This document shows positions 18,104 to 26,547 of a stretch of DNA of 64,000 bases, piece after piece. The notes beneath the pieces were generated by a model. The model was not told where the DNA came from, did no database searches, and saw only the letters and a list, made by a program, of their open reading frames with translations. This DNA is from Flavobacterium frigidimaris (GTDB taxonomy: Bacteria > Bacteroidota > Bacteroidia > Flavobacteriales > Flavobacteriaceae), in contig FQWG01000006.1 of NCBI GenBank assembly GCA_900129595.1, positions 174,310 through 238,309 of the forward strand, read 5' to 3'. Positions within the stretch are counted from its first letter, which is position 1; every line of letters begins with the position of its first letter. The translations under genes and the position numbers were made by a program.

Positions 18104-18816
18104 GATAGTAGATTTCTAATTGTTAAACCATTTTTAAGCAAGGATTTCAGAGGGAAACATTTTCTTGTATTTACAAGGTTCTGCCACAATTGGACTATGT
18201 TAGTCTTAACTGGACTTTTCTCTATAATCAAGTGGCTGAAATAACTGTTAAAAAAGTACTGTTCCCACGATTGCATGAAATTTTCCAAATGACAATCTGC
18301 CTTTATATCAACTTTTACAGTACCCATGCAGACTTTGCCATCGCTGTATAAATTAAAAAACGGTGCATGATACAGGGCAGTCTGTTCGTTTATTTCCACT
18401 TCGGTGTCTATTGCATAAATGTAAAGGGTATTTTTGGAAGCTTTCCATAATAGGGGTGGTACGAAGGCTTTGCCGTTTTCAATGCCTAAACCCTCCGCGA
18501 AAAATAAATCGACTTTTTGTGCAGGTGTGTACCAAATGGCAAAACCACTTTGCTCCGGATTTAGATACAGCACCTTTTTGGGAAGCAGTCCCGATGGTTT
18601 TAAGAATTTACGTGTAAGTTCTTCCGAAGTGTCTAAGGCACCTGCAAGCTGTGTGCTTTCCCTGAGGCTTAAAGGATGGGCGTTAATGGGACAGCCTTTT
18701 TTATCCATATCATAGGCTTCCAAATAAATGGATTTTTCAGCAGTGTCTTTCTGATAGACCACAAAGGCTTTTACAGGATTGTATAATGTTCCAATTGTTT
18801 GGGTTATATCTTTCAT
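18100..18816 (-). CDS. PRTRC system protein B
   Basis: 238 residues matching the size and order of PRTRC protein B, always next to the ThiF-like member. Visible family-like features include LLPKKVLYLNPEQSGFAIW (about residues 73-91), PPLLWKASKNTLYIYA and FFNLYSDGKVCMGTVKV. The start overlaps the preceding gene by 4 bp. The function is unknown; its invariable pairing with the ThiF-like protein suggests a shared complex (inference from co-occurrence). Confidence 0.85.
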   Translation of the reverse strand: MKDITQTIGTLYNPVKAFVVYQKDTAEKSIYLEAYDMDKKGCPINAHPLSLRESTQLAGALDTSEELTRKFLKPSGLLPKKVLYLNPEQSGFAIWYTPAQKVDLFFAEGLGIENGKAFVPPLLWKASKNTLYIYAIDTEVEINEQTALYHAPFFNLYSDGKVCMGTVKVDIKADCHLENFMQSWEQYFFNSYFSHLIIEKSPVKTNIVQLWQNLVNTRKCFPLKSLLKNGLTIRNLLS

Positions 18817-19904
18817 GGCATATTATTTAGAAGGGTGCATAAATCATTTAAAAGAGGAAACAGCCTGCACTCGAAATCGAGCGCTTTATGTGTTAACTCA
18901 TTTTGAGAATCATAGATTTGCAGGAGTGTCGGCTCTTCTATTTCGGAGCACTCGTTAAATTCATCATTGATTACCCGCTGTATATTTTTATACAGTATTC
19001 CATCGGTGTCTGCTATAAAAGAAATGTACTGCTCCGCTCTTATAATTCCTTCTTCACTTTCAAACACCTCATTGGACGTATTTCTGAAAATAGTATCGCT
19101 TGGATATCGTCGTAATAGTTCAAATGCTTGTTTGCCAACGTTTAGACAGTCCTTTTCAAAAGGGCTACTTGGTTTATAGTTGTCTACACGTTTTTTAAAG
19201 CAGTTCAAATGATAGGGATTGTATATTTTACGCAGCATTATTTCCCCATAATAAACAGCCTTGTTCAATTCTGAAACCATGCTGTTACCTCCTTCGGACT
19301 CTTCATCCTGTAAATCTTCTAAAATCCATTCTTCCATACATTCATAGTGATAATACAGATAACTGCTGTCTTCCCTGTAATACGGAATCCCTGCGATATG
19401 GTAGAGATAAGCAAAAACAGACAGCAGTAATTCTGCGGTTTGTTTGTGTTTGCTGTTTTTTAATAGTTTGTACAGGGGTAGTACAGGAATATAATACAAT
19501 GTATTGTCCGTGTTATAGCAATGTTGGGTTGCCAGTTTTACCGTACCATCATCATCCTGTATTATTTTGAGTTCAATATCCTGTACCGATTGACTAAACT
19601 GTTTCTGAATGTCTGCGTATACCAAGAGTATATTATACGGATAGAATTTGTTTGTCACCTCAATTGTTTCAAAACTGTACAGCTTTGTCAGGATAGCAAG
19701 AGAATTAAAAAAATCATTTTCCACCTGCAATTGGTCGGGTAACTTTTTGCCTTTTTGGAACAATGGCAGAAAGTAATGTCTTAGAAAACCATCGGCAGGA
19801 GTTCGAGTGGAGCGGAACTGTTCGGGTTCTTTTTTACTTCCTGGGCATTGAGAAGCCTGTTTGTGTTTTCTGCGAATTGCCCTAACTGTCTGTATAGTCT
19901 GCAT
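18813..19904 (-). CDS. Probable PRTRC system protein F
   Basis: 363 residues between PRTRC B and C, the position where PRTRC F or a lineage-specific hypothetical is found. The sequence is largely helical, with YYREDSSYLYYHYECMEEW near the middle. The first 40 residues (MQTIQTVRAIRRKHKQASQC) are basic and overlap another open frame (19781-19957), so translation may start further inside, for instance near the PADGFLRHYFLP segment that looks more conserved. The assignment to PRTRC F rests on length and neighbours. Confidence 0.6.
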   Translation of the reverse strand: MQTIQTVRAIRRKHKQASQCPGSKKEPEQFRSTRTPADGFLRHYFLPLFQKGKKLPDQLQVENDFFNSLAILTKLYSFETIEVTNKFYPYNILLVYADIQKQFSQSVQDIELKIIQDDDGTVKLATQHCYNTDNTLYYIPVLPLYKLLKNSKHKQTAELLLSVFAYLYHIAGIPYYREDSSYLYYHYECMEEWILEDLQDEESEGGNSMVSELNKAVYYGEIMLRKIYNPYHLNCFKKRVDNYKPSSPFEKDCLNVGKQAFELLRRYPSDTIFRNTSNEVFESEEGIIRAEQYISFIADTDGILYKNIQRVINDEFNECSEIEEPTLLQIYDSQNELTHKALDFECRLFPLLNDLCTLLNNMP

Positions 19905-19957
19905 AGCTTTTTGTTTTTAGGCAGTTTAATACTGCCTGTTCTACTTTTCGTTTTCAT
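19781..19957 (-). CDS. Possible 58-residue basic protein overlapping the PRTRC F start
   Basis: An ATG at 19957 opens a 58-codon frame (MKTKSRTGSIKLPKNKKLCR at its start) that begins 3 nt downstream of the PRTRC C stop codon, the tight spacing of this operon. It overlaps the first 41 codons of the next gene in another frame. It may be a real small basic protein, or evidence that the next gene starts later or that a frameshift exists here. Confidence 0.35.
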   Translation of the reverse strand: MKTKSRTGSIKLPKNKKLCRLYRQLGQFAENTNRLLNAQEVKKNPNSSAPLELLPMVF

Positions 19958-19960
19958 GGT

Positions 19961-20179
19961 TTATCCTTTTGTGCCGATTTGTGATACAAATTTGTACTGC
20001 ACCGCATCGTCGTTTATACTTGGTCCTTCTATCGATGCCGTGGTTAAAATCGGATAGGTCTGCGCATAAAAGTTCAATACCGCTTCTGGACTGAATGAGG
20101 GCGATGGGTCTGCAAGGCAAATCTCCTGCTCTTTATCCCTGAAGATAAAGATGCGCTCTAGGGTTGTGGCTACTAACAT
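19961..20179 (-). CDS. PRTRC system protein C
   Basis: 72 residues, the usual length for PRTRC C. It has the family-like C-terminal pattern IEGPSINDDAVQYKFVSQIG ending GTKG, and an N-terminal LVATTLERIFIFRDKEQEI. The start overlaps the end of PRTRC E by 7 bp, showing coupling. PRTRC C has been noted as a small ubiquitin-like-sized partner in these operons; with the ThiF-like protein nearby a conjugation-like reaction is conceivable, but the protein ends GTKG rather than in a clear di-glycine. Confidence 0.88.
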   Translation of the reverse strand: MLVATTLERIFIFRDKEQEICLADPSPSFSPEAVLNFYAQTYPILTTASIEGPSINDDAVQYKFVSQIGTKG

Positions 20180-20712
20180 GGTGCTGAAGTATTAGGGTCA
20201 TTGAAAAGGTCAACAGGGAACTTATCTGAAAGTTCCGCTTTGCGGGATTGAATGATGTCCTTATATTCAGGATACAGGTCAGCCTGTGGCACTTTCATCC
20301 ATGCTTCCTTAAATTTACCTGCTGTTTCGAGTTCGTCTGCTTTTTTCATGGCTGATTCGTACTGTTTCTGCAATTCGGTTTTTTCCTTATCCCTTTTCAG
20401 AACGTTGTCTTTTTCCATTTGGGAACTCACTTTTGCCTGTTCTTTTTCTTTAAGGAAGTGCTCCATATTGGCAAAAAGCTGTGCGGTATCTTGTACAGGC
20501 TCTCTAATTGCCCGAAAAAATCCGCTGTCAAGTTCCTCTGCTGTACCCTTTAGTAAAATAGGCGGTACTTTTTTACGGGCATCATCGCCAATGGTATCGT
20601 TAAAAAACAATACAGATACAATGAGTTTGTCTGCCTCTTCTTTGGCTATGTTTATTTTCCAATTCCCTGCTACTTGCAAGGCATGGATTGATTTAAAAAA
20701 ATTGGTTTCCAT
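20173..20712 (-). CDS. PRTRC system protein E
   Basis: 179 residues. The N-terminal half has LIVSVLFFNDTIGDDARKKV and PILLKGTAEELDSGFF (about residues 30-65), matching the PRTRC E pattern of a short beta segment followed by a conserved threshold-like loop. The middle (about 85-135) is highly charged and coiled-coil-like (EHFLKEKEQAKVSSQ and following). It lies in the operon between a 68-residue hypothetical and PRTRC C. The function is unknown. Confidence 0.87.
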   Translation of the reverse strand: METNFFKSIHALQVAGNWKINIAKEEADKLIVSVLFFNDTIGDDARKKVPPILLKGTAEELDSGFFRAIREPVQDTAQLFANMEHFLKEKEQAKVSSQMEKDNVLKRDKEKTELQKQYESAMKKADELETAGKFKEAWMKVPQADLYPEYKDIIQSRKAELSDKFPVDLFNDPNTSAPC

Positions 20713-20716
20713 CGCT

Positions 20717-20923
20717 TTACTCCTTAGTTTGTTCTACATCTAAATCACTAATTGCTATTAATTTTTCGTATAGGTCTTGCCAATAGGCTTGCCGTTTTTC
20801 ATCAAACTTTTCAAAGAGTTTGTCGCTGTGGGCAAAATTTCTGAAATAATCTGCCTGCTTTATCGCTAGGGTTAAATTGGTAACCTCAAAGTTTTCTCCG
20901 TTTTTATCTTTTATTTGTATCAT
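20717..20923 (-). CDS. Small conserved element protein
   Basis: 68 residues, acidic to neutral, starting IQIKDKNGENFEVTNLTLAI and containing DYFRNFAHSDKLFEKFDEKR. It lies 4 nt upstream of PRTRC E and 46 nt downstream of the DUF932 gene, so it is within the operon. I know of no function. Its length and place are as in other Bacteroidota elements with PRTRC genes, which supports it as a real gene. Confidence 0.65.
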   Translation of the reverse strand: MIQIKDKNGENFEVTNLTLAIKQADYFRNFAHSDKLFEKFDEKRQAYWQDLYEKLIAISDLDVEQTKE

Positions 20924-20969
20924 GATCTCAGGATTTAAAAGGACAGGCAGAAACTGCCTGTCCCATTAG

Positions 20970-22031
20970 CTAATTAAGAATTAAGGCATCCGAACCTTTA
21001 GTGGCAAAATCCAAACAAAGATTAAAAGCGGATTGGGTACGAATCTGCCCTGTGCCACCCATCAAAAGGGAGGTTAATTTGGCTTCATTGTCTTTGTAAT
21101 TTCTCACATTCTGAAAATAGCCTGTAATCGAATTGTATGCCCCAAAGACAGTTCCTTTGGTGGTGTCCATCAGTTGTGTCGGGTTGCTCATGGCATATTC
21201 AAATGCATTATCCACCATATTTGTAAAGCAAGTGGAAAGTTCCTCTTCCTTACCATCTTGTATGGTTTTCAGCACTTCCTTATTGGGAACAAGAGCAGAC
21301 TGTATTAGTTTTTTTACTTCATTGTCCGTGATTCGGATTTTTGTCCAATGGTTAAAAATATTCTCCATTTGTTCCGATAGCATATCGGATATCCCCATTA
21401 CTTTATGTGCCTGTTCCAAACGTTGTTTAGCATTCGATGTATGACGAATACGCACGGTATTGGTCTTGTTATTCATAGCGGCATTAAGGGTATTGTTACA
21501 TACGATACGTATGGGCGTGAATGCTGCGGTTATGCTTCCGCTTCCGTCGTGCGAGGTGGTTAAGAACAAGTATTTCTCTATCAAATCATCATTGCCAACC
21601 CTTATATAATCAGGCAGTTTAGCTGTTATAAAGATGCGTTCCCCTTTTCCGAGTGCTCCTGCGGTTTCGTAGAGAATACCGTCACCGCCAACGATGCTGT
21701 CAAAAAAAGAAAAAGCATCCCTGTTTTGTACGATTTGATAGTCTTTTCCGACCACACCCAGTACGGCATCGTTATCGTTTCGTACCGTGCTGTAGTAATT
21801 TGGTACTTCTATTTTATTGTGAATAATTTCATTATCGAAAATAATTTCTGCTGAACTGGGCGTAAAAAGCGTGCGTTTTTCTACTTCATAATCCAAACCA
21901 GCGTGCTTAATTGCCTCGGCGCTTGTCGGGTAATCGGTAATAATCTGCCCTAAATTGTGCCATGCTTTTTCCTTAGTACTGAAAAAACTATGTTTTCCTG
22001 ACTTCTCGTTATAATTTATATTGTGTGCCAT
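20970..22031 (-). CDS. DUF932 domain phage/plasmid-like protein
   Basis: 353 residues. DUF932 features include FFSTKEKAWHNLGQII (about residues 15-30), VVGKDYQIVQNRDAFSFFD (about 93-111), GKGERIFITAKLP and FTPIRIVCNNTLNAAM (about 177-192). The family is common on conjugative elements and phages next to SSB and PRTRC genes; its biochemical role is not established. It follows the SSB gene by 30 nt on the same strand, forming the start of the ssb-DUF932-PRTRC operon. Confidence 0.9.
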   Translation of the reverse strand: MAHNINYNEKSGKHSFFSTKEKAWHNLGQIITDYPTSAEAIKHAGLDYEVEKRTLFTPSSAEIIFDNEIIHNKIEVPNYYSTVRNDNDAVLGVVGKDYQIVQNRDAFSFFDSIVGGDGILYETAGALGKGERIFITAKLPDYIRVGNDDLIEKYLFLTTSHDGSGSITAAFTPIRIVCNNTLNAAMNNKTNTVRIRHTSNAKQRLEQAHKVMGISDMLSEQMENIFNHWTKIRITDNEVKKLIQSALVPNKEVLKTIQDGKEEELSTCFTNMVDNAFEYAMSNPTQLMDTTKGTVFGAYNSITGYFQNVRNYKDNEAKLTSLLMGGTGQIRTQSAFNLCLDFATKGSDALILN

Positions 22032-22061
22032 GATGTTAAATTTTAAGTGATTACGCTATTA

Positions 22062-22448
22062 TTAAAAAGGTACTTCTGCTGTTTTTTTTGCTTTCTTTTC
22101 CTTTACTGCTGAATTAGCTGTATTAATTTCTGCTTTCTTAGCAAAAACCAAAATTTTAATATTGTTGGTGTGAAACGTCAGAGTGCCCACCGCTACACCT
22201 TCGCTGTTATTGTATACACTCATACCAATACGCCCAAACAGCTGTACGAGTGTTCCTTTTTTTAGCCACTGTGCTGTTTTGGCATTTAACCAATAGGAGC
22301 AATCGATATAGGTTGTTACTTCCTTTACTTCGGTACTGCCCTTAGGTTTGTAATTGTCATTGATGGCAATACTGAAATTGACCACTTGTTTGTCATTGTT
22401 CGCTTGCTGAACTGATGCATCTGCTGTTAATCGTCCTGTGATTTCCAT
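22062..22448 (-). CDS. ssb: Single-stranded DNA-binding protein (element-encoded)
   Basis: 128 residues with an OB-fold SSB core: EITGRLTADASVQQANNDKQ, VVNFSIAIND, TYIDCSYWLNAKTAQWLKKG and VQLFGRIGMSVYNN. The tail is short and lysine-rich (KEKKAKKTAEVPF), ending in a PF dipeptide that recalls the partner-binding tip of SSB proteins. Element-encoded SSBs protect transferred single strands and help re-establish the element in a new host. It is the first gene of the minus-strand operon, with its promoter expected in 22449-22800. Confidence 0.93.
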   Translation of the reverse strand: MEITGRLTADASVQQANNDKQVVNFSIAINDNYKPKGSTEVKEVTTYIDCSYWLNAKTAQWLKKGTLVQLFGRIGMSVYNNSEGVAVGTLTFHTNNIKILVFAKKAEINTANSAVKEKKAKKTAEVPF

Positions 22449-22924
22449 AATTTTAATTTTAAGGATTACTATTATTTACTTTCTCTAATCCTGCTCCCAC
22501 AAAAATTGTTTTCAAAACGAAAAAACGGGAAAAAAGAAAGCAAGATGTAAGTGGCTTAAGGATGTGCACGTGCTATAAGTCCCGAAGGGTGGCAAGGGAA
22601 GCGCAGCCATTATGCGCACGGGGCATGCTTAAGTCACTATCTTAGCTGCCCTTTTAGTCCGTTTCGAGTGAAAGCTTTAAGTTAACTTCTTAATGGACTT
22701 TTATTGAAATACAAATTACGATGTGAAAGAATGTCTTTGAAGTTAGTAACGAATATCATATTATTAACTATGATTATATTCGTTTTATTTTTATAATTAA
22801 TTTGTTAAAGAATTCAGTAAACAATGTTCTAATTCTATATCTATCTATTATATTTTTCGCCTTTACGGTTTTCCATATTTTCTTTCCGTTGCTTTTTCGT
22901 ATTATTGTATATAAAAAGCTATTA
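22449..22924. promoter_or_regulatory. Divergent promoter region between ssb and the defence operon
   Basis: 476 bp without a convincing gene. It must carry the promoters of the minus-strand ssb-PRTRC operon and the plus-strand defence operon. The structured element at 22542-22644 lies in its left half. A TATATTCG sequence at 22775-22782 resembles the Bacteroidota -7 box (TAnnTTTG), with no well-placed -33 partner visible. Confidence 0.4.
22542..22644. other. Structured GC-rich intergenic element (imperfect inverted repeat)
   Basis: A left arm at 22542-22565 (containing agtggcttaaggatg) and a right arm at 22624-22644 (catgcttaagtcactatc) are near-complementary, enclosing smaller stems such as gcgca/tgcgc (22601-22616) and ccc-gaa-ggg. 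The stretch is clearly more GC-rich than the flanks and lies between the divergent ssb operon and the cysteine desulfurase gene. It could be an RNA leader, an origin-type structure or an element end; no family was recognised. Confidence 0.5.
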
Positions 22925-24046
22925 ATGTTAGTTAACTATTTTGATAACGCCAGTACAACCAAAATTGATTCAAGGGTTCTTGAAGCAATGTCTCCATATT
23001 TAACTGATTTTTTCGGCAATGCCTCTAGCAATCATGAGTTTGGAAAAAAAATTAAAAATTCAATAGAAAACGCAAGAACCAAAGTTGCACGATTGATAAA
23101 CTCACACGATGATGAAATAATATTTACATCGGGATCTACAGAATCTATAAATTTAGCTTTGAAAGGCTATGTGGAATCTAATTTTGATAAAGGAAATCAT
23201 ATCATAACTGTGAAGACAGAACATAAAGCTGTTCTTTCAACCTGTGAGTATTTAGAAACAAAAGGATTAGAAGTTTCTTATTTGGATGTAGATCACCGAG
23301 GATTAATTTCTATTGATGATTTTAATAAGGCTATTAGAAAGGATACATTTTTAATTTGCATAATGTATGTTAATAATGAAACGGGAGTTATTCAGCCCAT
23401 TAGTGAAATAGGTTCAATCGCTAAAGAAAATAATATTAGATTTTTCTGTGATGGTACACAAGCCGTAGGTAAAATAATCGTTGATGTTGAAAAAGATAAT
23501 ATTGATATGTTATGTCTTAGTGGGCATAAATTAAATGGACCTAAGGGAGTTGGAGTCTTATATAAAAGAAGAGGAATAGAATTAACTCCTTTGTTACACG
23601 GCGGAGGACAAGAAAATGGTTTAAGAGGAGGAACATATAATACTCCTTTTATAGTAGGGCTAGGAAAAGCATGTGAAATCGCTTGTAATGAATTAAAAGC
23701 TAATTCTTTGATTCTTGAACTTACGAGTAAATATTTAAGAGAAGAGTTAGGAAAAATAAAAGGATTAATTATAATTGGAAATGGCGAGAATAAGATTTCC
23801 AATATTATTGATGTTTTAATACCTGATTTAAATTCGGATATATTTATTTCCAAGGCTTCAAATTTCGCATTAAGTAATGGTTCAGCATGTACGTCACAAA
23901 TTATTGAAAGTTCCCATGTATTAAAAGCAATGGCATTCACAGATGCAGAATGCAGTAATTGCATCAGGATATCAATTGACAAATCAACAACAGAAGACCA
24001 AATAAAAAAACTAATTGAAGCGATCAAACGCGAAATAAATATTTAA
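22925..24046 (+). CDS. sspA: Cysteine desulfurase of the DNA phosphorothioation system (SspA/DndA/IscS-like)
   Basis: 373 residues from the ATG at 22925 (MLVNYFDNASTTK). An in-frame TTG at 22802 would prepend a hydrophobic stretch absent from the family, so I reject it. PLP-enzyme motifs: NHEFGKKI, TSGSTESINLALKG, TEHKAVLSTCEYLE, FFCDGTQAVGKI, SGHKLNGPKGVG (the lysine binds PLP) and SNGSACTS (the cysteine carries the persulfide). Its role here is inferred from context: supplying sulfur to the PAPS-reductase-like protein encoded at 33812-34939 for phosphorothioate DNA modification. It heads a tightly spaced six-gene plus-strand operon, 5 nt before the next gene. Confidence 0.9.
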   Translation: MLVNYFDNASTTKIDSRVLEAMSPYLTDFFGNASSNHEFGKKIKNSIENARTKVARLINSHDDEIIFTSGSTESINLALKGYVESNFDKGNHIITVKTEHKAVLSTCEYLETKGLEVSYLDVDHRGLISIDDFNKAIRKDTFLICIMYVNNETGVIQPISEIGSIAKENNIRFFCDGTQAVGKIIVDVEKDNIDMLCLSGHKLNGPKGVGVLYKRRGIELTPLLHGGGQENGLRGGTYNTPFIVGLGKACEIACNELKANSLILELTSKYLREELGKIKGLIIIGNGENKISNIIDVLIPDLNSDIFISKASNFALSNGSACTSQIIESSHVLKAMAFTDAECSNCIRISIDKSTTEDQIKKLIEAIKREINI

Positions 24047-24051
24047 ATAGG

Positions 24052-26313
24052 ATGTTAAAAGATGTTTTTTGGGCAGAGGATCGAGACTACAAAACAGGTA
24101 GTGAAGATGAACCTTTACAGTTTTATCTTGATGCCCTAATGAACAGTAACTCTTTCGATTTATTACTTGGATATTTTAGTTCGGCAGCTATAAATTTACT
24201 ATCTCTAGGGTTCGCTAGTTTTATATATTCGGGAGGAAAAATGAGGGCCGTAATTAATAACGTACTTTCTGAAAATGATAAGAATGCTATTGAAGCAGGA
24301 CAAAAAAAAGATACTTTCACTACAGTGTACAATTTTCATAATATAAGAGAATTAAAGGAATCTCTCGATGAATATGGTAAACACTTTTTTGAATGTTTTG
24401 CTTGGCTAATAGCAAACGATAGAATTGAAATTAAAATTATAAAGCCAAAAAACGGAAAAGGGATCGCGCACTATAAATCAGGAGTATTTAAAGATGGTGT
24501 AAGTGCAATCAGCTACAAATCATCTTGCAATTTTACTTATTATGGATTTGTAGAAAATTTAGAAGAGCTAGAATGTAGATTATCATGGGATGAAAATCAA
24601 TCTAGAAGATCAGTTGAAAAACAAATCAAAGACTTCGATAAAATATTTGAAGGAAATTCTGAAAACATTGATTACATGGATATCAAAGATATAGTGGCAG
24701 CAATAAAAAATGAATTTGGAGATAAAGATATTCAGGAATTATTGGTACATGAAAAAGAACTTCTGGATAAAAAAAAAATATTATTTAATAACTCAAAAGT
24801 TCAAAAATCAGTTGAGCTTGCGATTGAAAAACTGAACGAGTTCGAGATTTTTGAAAAGGCACCTAAATTTCCCTATTTGGAAGGTGCTAGAGCCTACCAA
24901 ATGGAAGCCTATCAGAAATGGGTGGAAAATGATAGAAAAGGTTTATTTGCAATGGCAACAGGAACAGGAAAGACTATAACTTCGCTTAATTGTATTTTAG
25001 AAGACTATAAATTAAATAACTTTTATAAGTTTATCGTTTTAGTTCCTACAATATCTTTAGTAACTCAATGGGAAAAAGAAGTTACAACTAAATTTAATTT
25101 TGAAGAGGTTACAATATGTTCGAGTTTGAATAATAATTGGGAAGATTCAATTAGAAGTTACGGTAGAAATATTAGGTTAGATAACGATTGTAATTTCTGT
25201 ATCTTGTTAACCTACGCAACCTTCAGAGGCAAAAGATTTCAAAATTTGTTTAACGATTTGTTTAAGAATGAATTTAAAAACATAACGCTGATTGCAGATG
25301 AGGCACATACATTTGGGTCCCCAAACTTATTAAAAGTTTTACCTAATAGTATTAAAAAAAGAATTGGTCTCTCAGCGACACCGGAAAGACAATACGATGA
25401 AATAGGGGAATTAGAATTGTGTAATTTTTTTAATTCTTTTCCTCCAAAATACACATTTGATTACAATATGCGTAAAGCTATAGATGATAAAGTGCTTTGT
25501 AAATATTATTATTATCCGGTAATAGTTGAATTAGAAACGGAAGAACTAAATGCCTACCGTGATATAACTAAAGAACTTATTAGATTTTTAGACCCAAAAA
25601 CAGGTAAATACAAGGATGATCCCTATGTTAATATGTTGCTTATAAAAAGAAAAAATATTATTCACAAAGCTGGTAAAAAAACTAATTGTCTAATCAATAT
25701 AATAGATGAAATTGGTAAGGAAAATTTTAGATATGCTTTTATTTACGTTCCAGAAGGTTATGAAAATGATTATAGTGAAACTGATCTAGATCACAATAAT
25801 GAGGATGATGATTCCATAATTGACCAATATACAAATATGTTATATGAGAAATATAATTTCAAATTAAAAAAATTTACTGGCGAAACTAAACATAGAGAAG
25901 AAATTTTAAGTCAATTCAGTAAGGGGAAACTAGATGCCTTATTAGCCATGAAATGTTTAGATGAAGGGGTAGATATCCCCCAAACCCAATATGCTATTTT
26001 TTGCTCAAGTACTGGTAACCCCAGACAATATATTCAAAGAAGGGGAAGGGTATTAAGATATCATGGAGAAAAGCAGTATGCTTATATTTACGATATGATT
26101 GTAAAGCCTGTCCTTGATGTAACTGATACAGATCCTAGTCAAATTAAACTTGAAAAAAACATATTGATAAGCGAACTAAAAAGATTAGTTAATTTTGCTG
26201 TTCTAGCTGAAAATAAATTAAATTGTCTAAAAAAGCTAGAAGATTTATGCTACAGTTTAGATATTGATATTTACGATCTAGCAAATATTGAAGAAGAGAA
26301 ATATAATTTATAA
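24052..26313 (+). CDS. PLD-like nuclease-SF2 helicase fusion, PT-linked restriction protein
   Basis: 753 residues. The N-terminal PLD-like domain (about 1-200) has an HxK-type site, AHYKSGVFKDG (H140, K142), and a degenerate SSCNFT (N160) in place of GSxN. The SF2 helicase starts near 278 with ARAYQMEAYQKW (Q motif-like), Walker A ATGTGKT (302-308), DEAH (416-419), SATPER (441-446), and C-terminal LDEGVDIPQTQYAIF and QYIQRRGRVLR. It resembles helicases annotated as DNA phosphorothioation system restriction enzymes (TIGR04095-like, from memory). Predicted role: ATP-driven translocation and cleavage of DNA lacking phosphorothioates. The unusual PLD site could mean altered or lost nuclease activity. 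Confidence 0.82.
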   Translation: MLKDVFWAEDRDYKTGSEDEPLQFYLDALMNSNSFDLLLGYFSSAAINLLSLGFASFIYSGGKMRAVINNVLSENDKNAIEAGQKKDTFTTVYNFHNIRELKESLDEYGKHFFECFAWLIANDRIEIKIIKPKNGKGIAHYKSGVFKDGVSAISYKSSCNFTYYGFVENLEELECRLSWDENQSRRSVEKQIKDFDKIFEGNSENIDYMDIKDIVAAIKNEFGDKDIQELLVHEKELLDKKKILFNNSKVQKSVELAIEKLNEFEIFEKAPKFPYLEGARAYQMEAYQKWVENDRKGLFAMATGTGKTITSLNCILEDYKLNNFYKFIVLVPTISLVTQWEKEVTTKFNFEEVTICSSLNNNWEDSIRSYGRNIRLDNDCNFCILLTYATFRGKRFQNLFNDLFKNEFKNITLIADEAHTFGSPNLLKVLPNSIKKRIGLSATPERQYDEIGELELCNFFNSFPPKYTFDYNMRKAIDDKVLCKYYYYPVIVELETEELNAYRDITKELIRFLDPKTGKYKDDPYVNMLLIKRKNIIHKAGKKTNCLINIIDEIGKENFRYAFIYVPEGYENDYSETDLDHNNEDDDSIIDQYTNMLYEKYNFKLKKFTGETKHREEILSQFSKGKLDALLAMKCLDEGVDIPQTQYAIFCSSTGNPRQYIQRRGRVLRYHGEKQYAYIYDMIVKPVLDVTDTDPSQIKLEKNILISELKRLVNFAVLAENKLNCLKKLEDLCYSLDIDIYDLANIEEEKYNL

Positions 26314-26318
26314 GATAT

Positions 26319-26546
26319 ATGAAAAGTTTAAATGATAATTTAAGAGAGGAATTTGGTGAGATATTGAAAACGCCAGAAATCACAAACATAATAATAGCAA
26401 AGAAGTTAGATGATCTAGTTATTTCTAATGCTTTTGAAAAACTGTTAGATAATAAGTATGGAGCAGATGACTCCTCGGCGATTGAAAAAGGAAGAGCTGA
26501 ATTCGAGACCTTCATTATAAACACTTTAAAAACTAAAAACCATTAA
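26319..26546 (+). CDS. Small helical protein of the defence operon
   Basis: 75 residues, acidic and predicted helical (NDNLREEFGEILKTPEITN, KGRAEFETFIINTLK). It lies 5 nt after the helicase gene and 1 nt before the ATPase gene, so translation is likely coupled and the frame is probably real. No known domain. A small subunit or adaptor of the helicase/ATPase complex is a reasonable but untested guess. Confidence 0.7.
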   Translation: MKSLNDNLREEFGEILKTPEITNIIIAKKLDDLVISNAFEKLLDNKYGADDSSAIEKGRAEFETFIINTLKTKNH

Positions 26547-26547
26547 T

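Noticed and set aside
22802..22924. N-terminal extension of the cysteine desulfurase from a TTG
   Set aside because: It adds 41 hydrophobic residues unlike the family; the ATG at 22925 gives the usual N-terminus.
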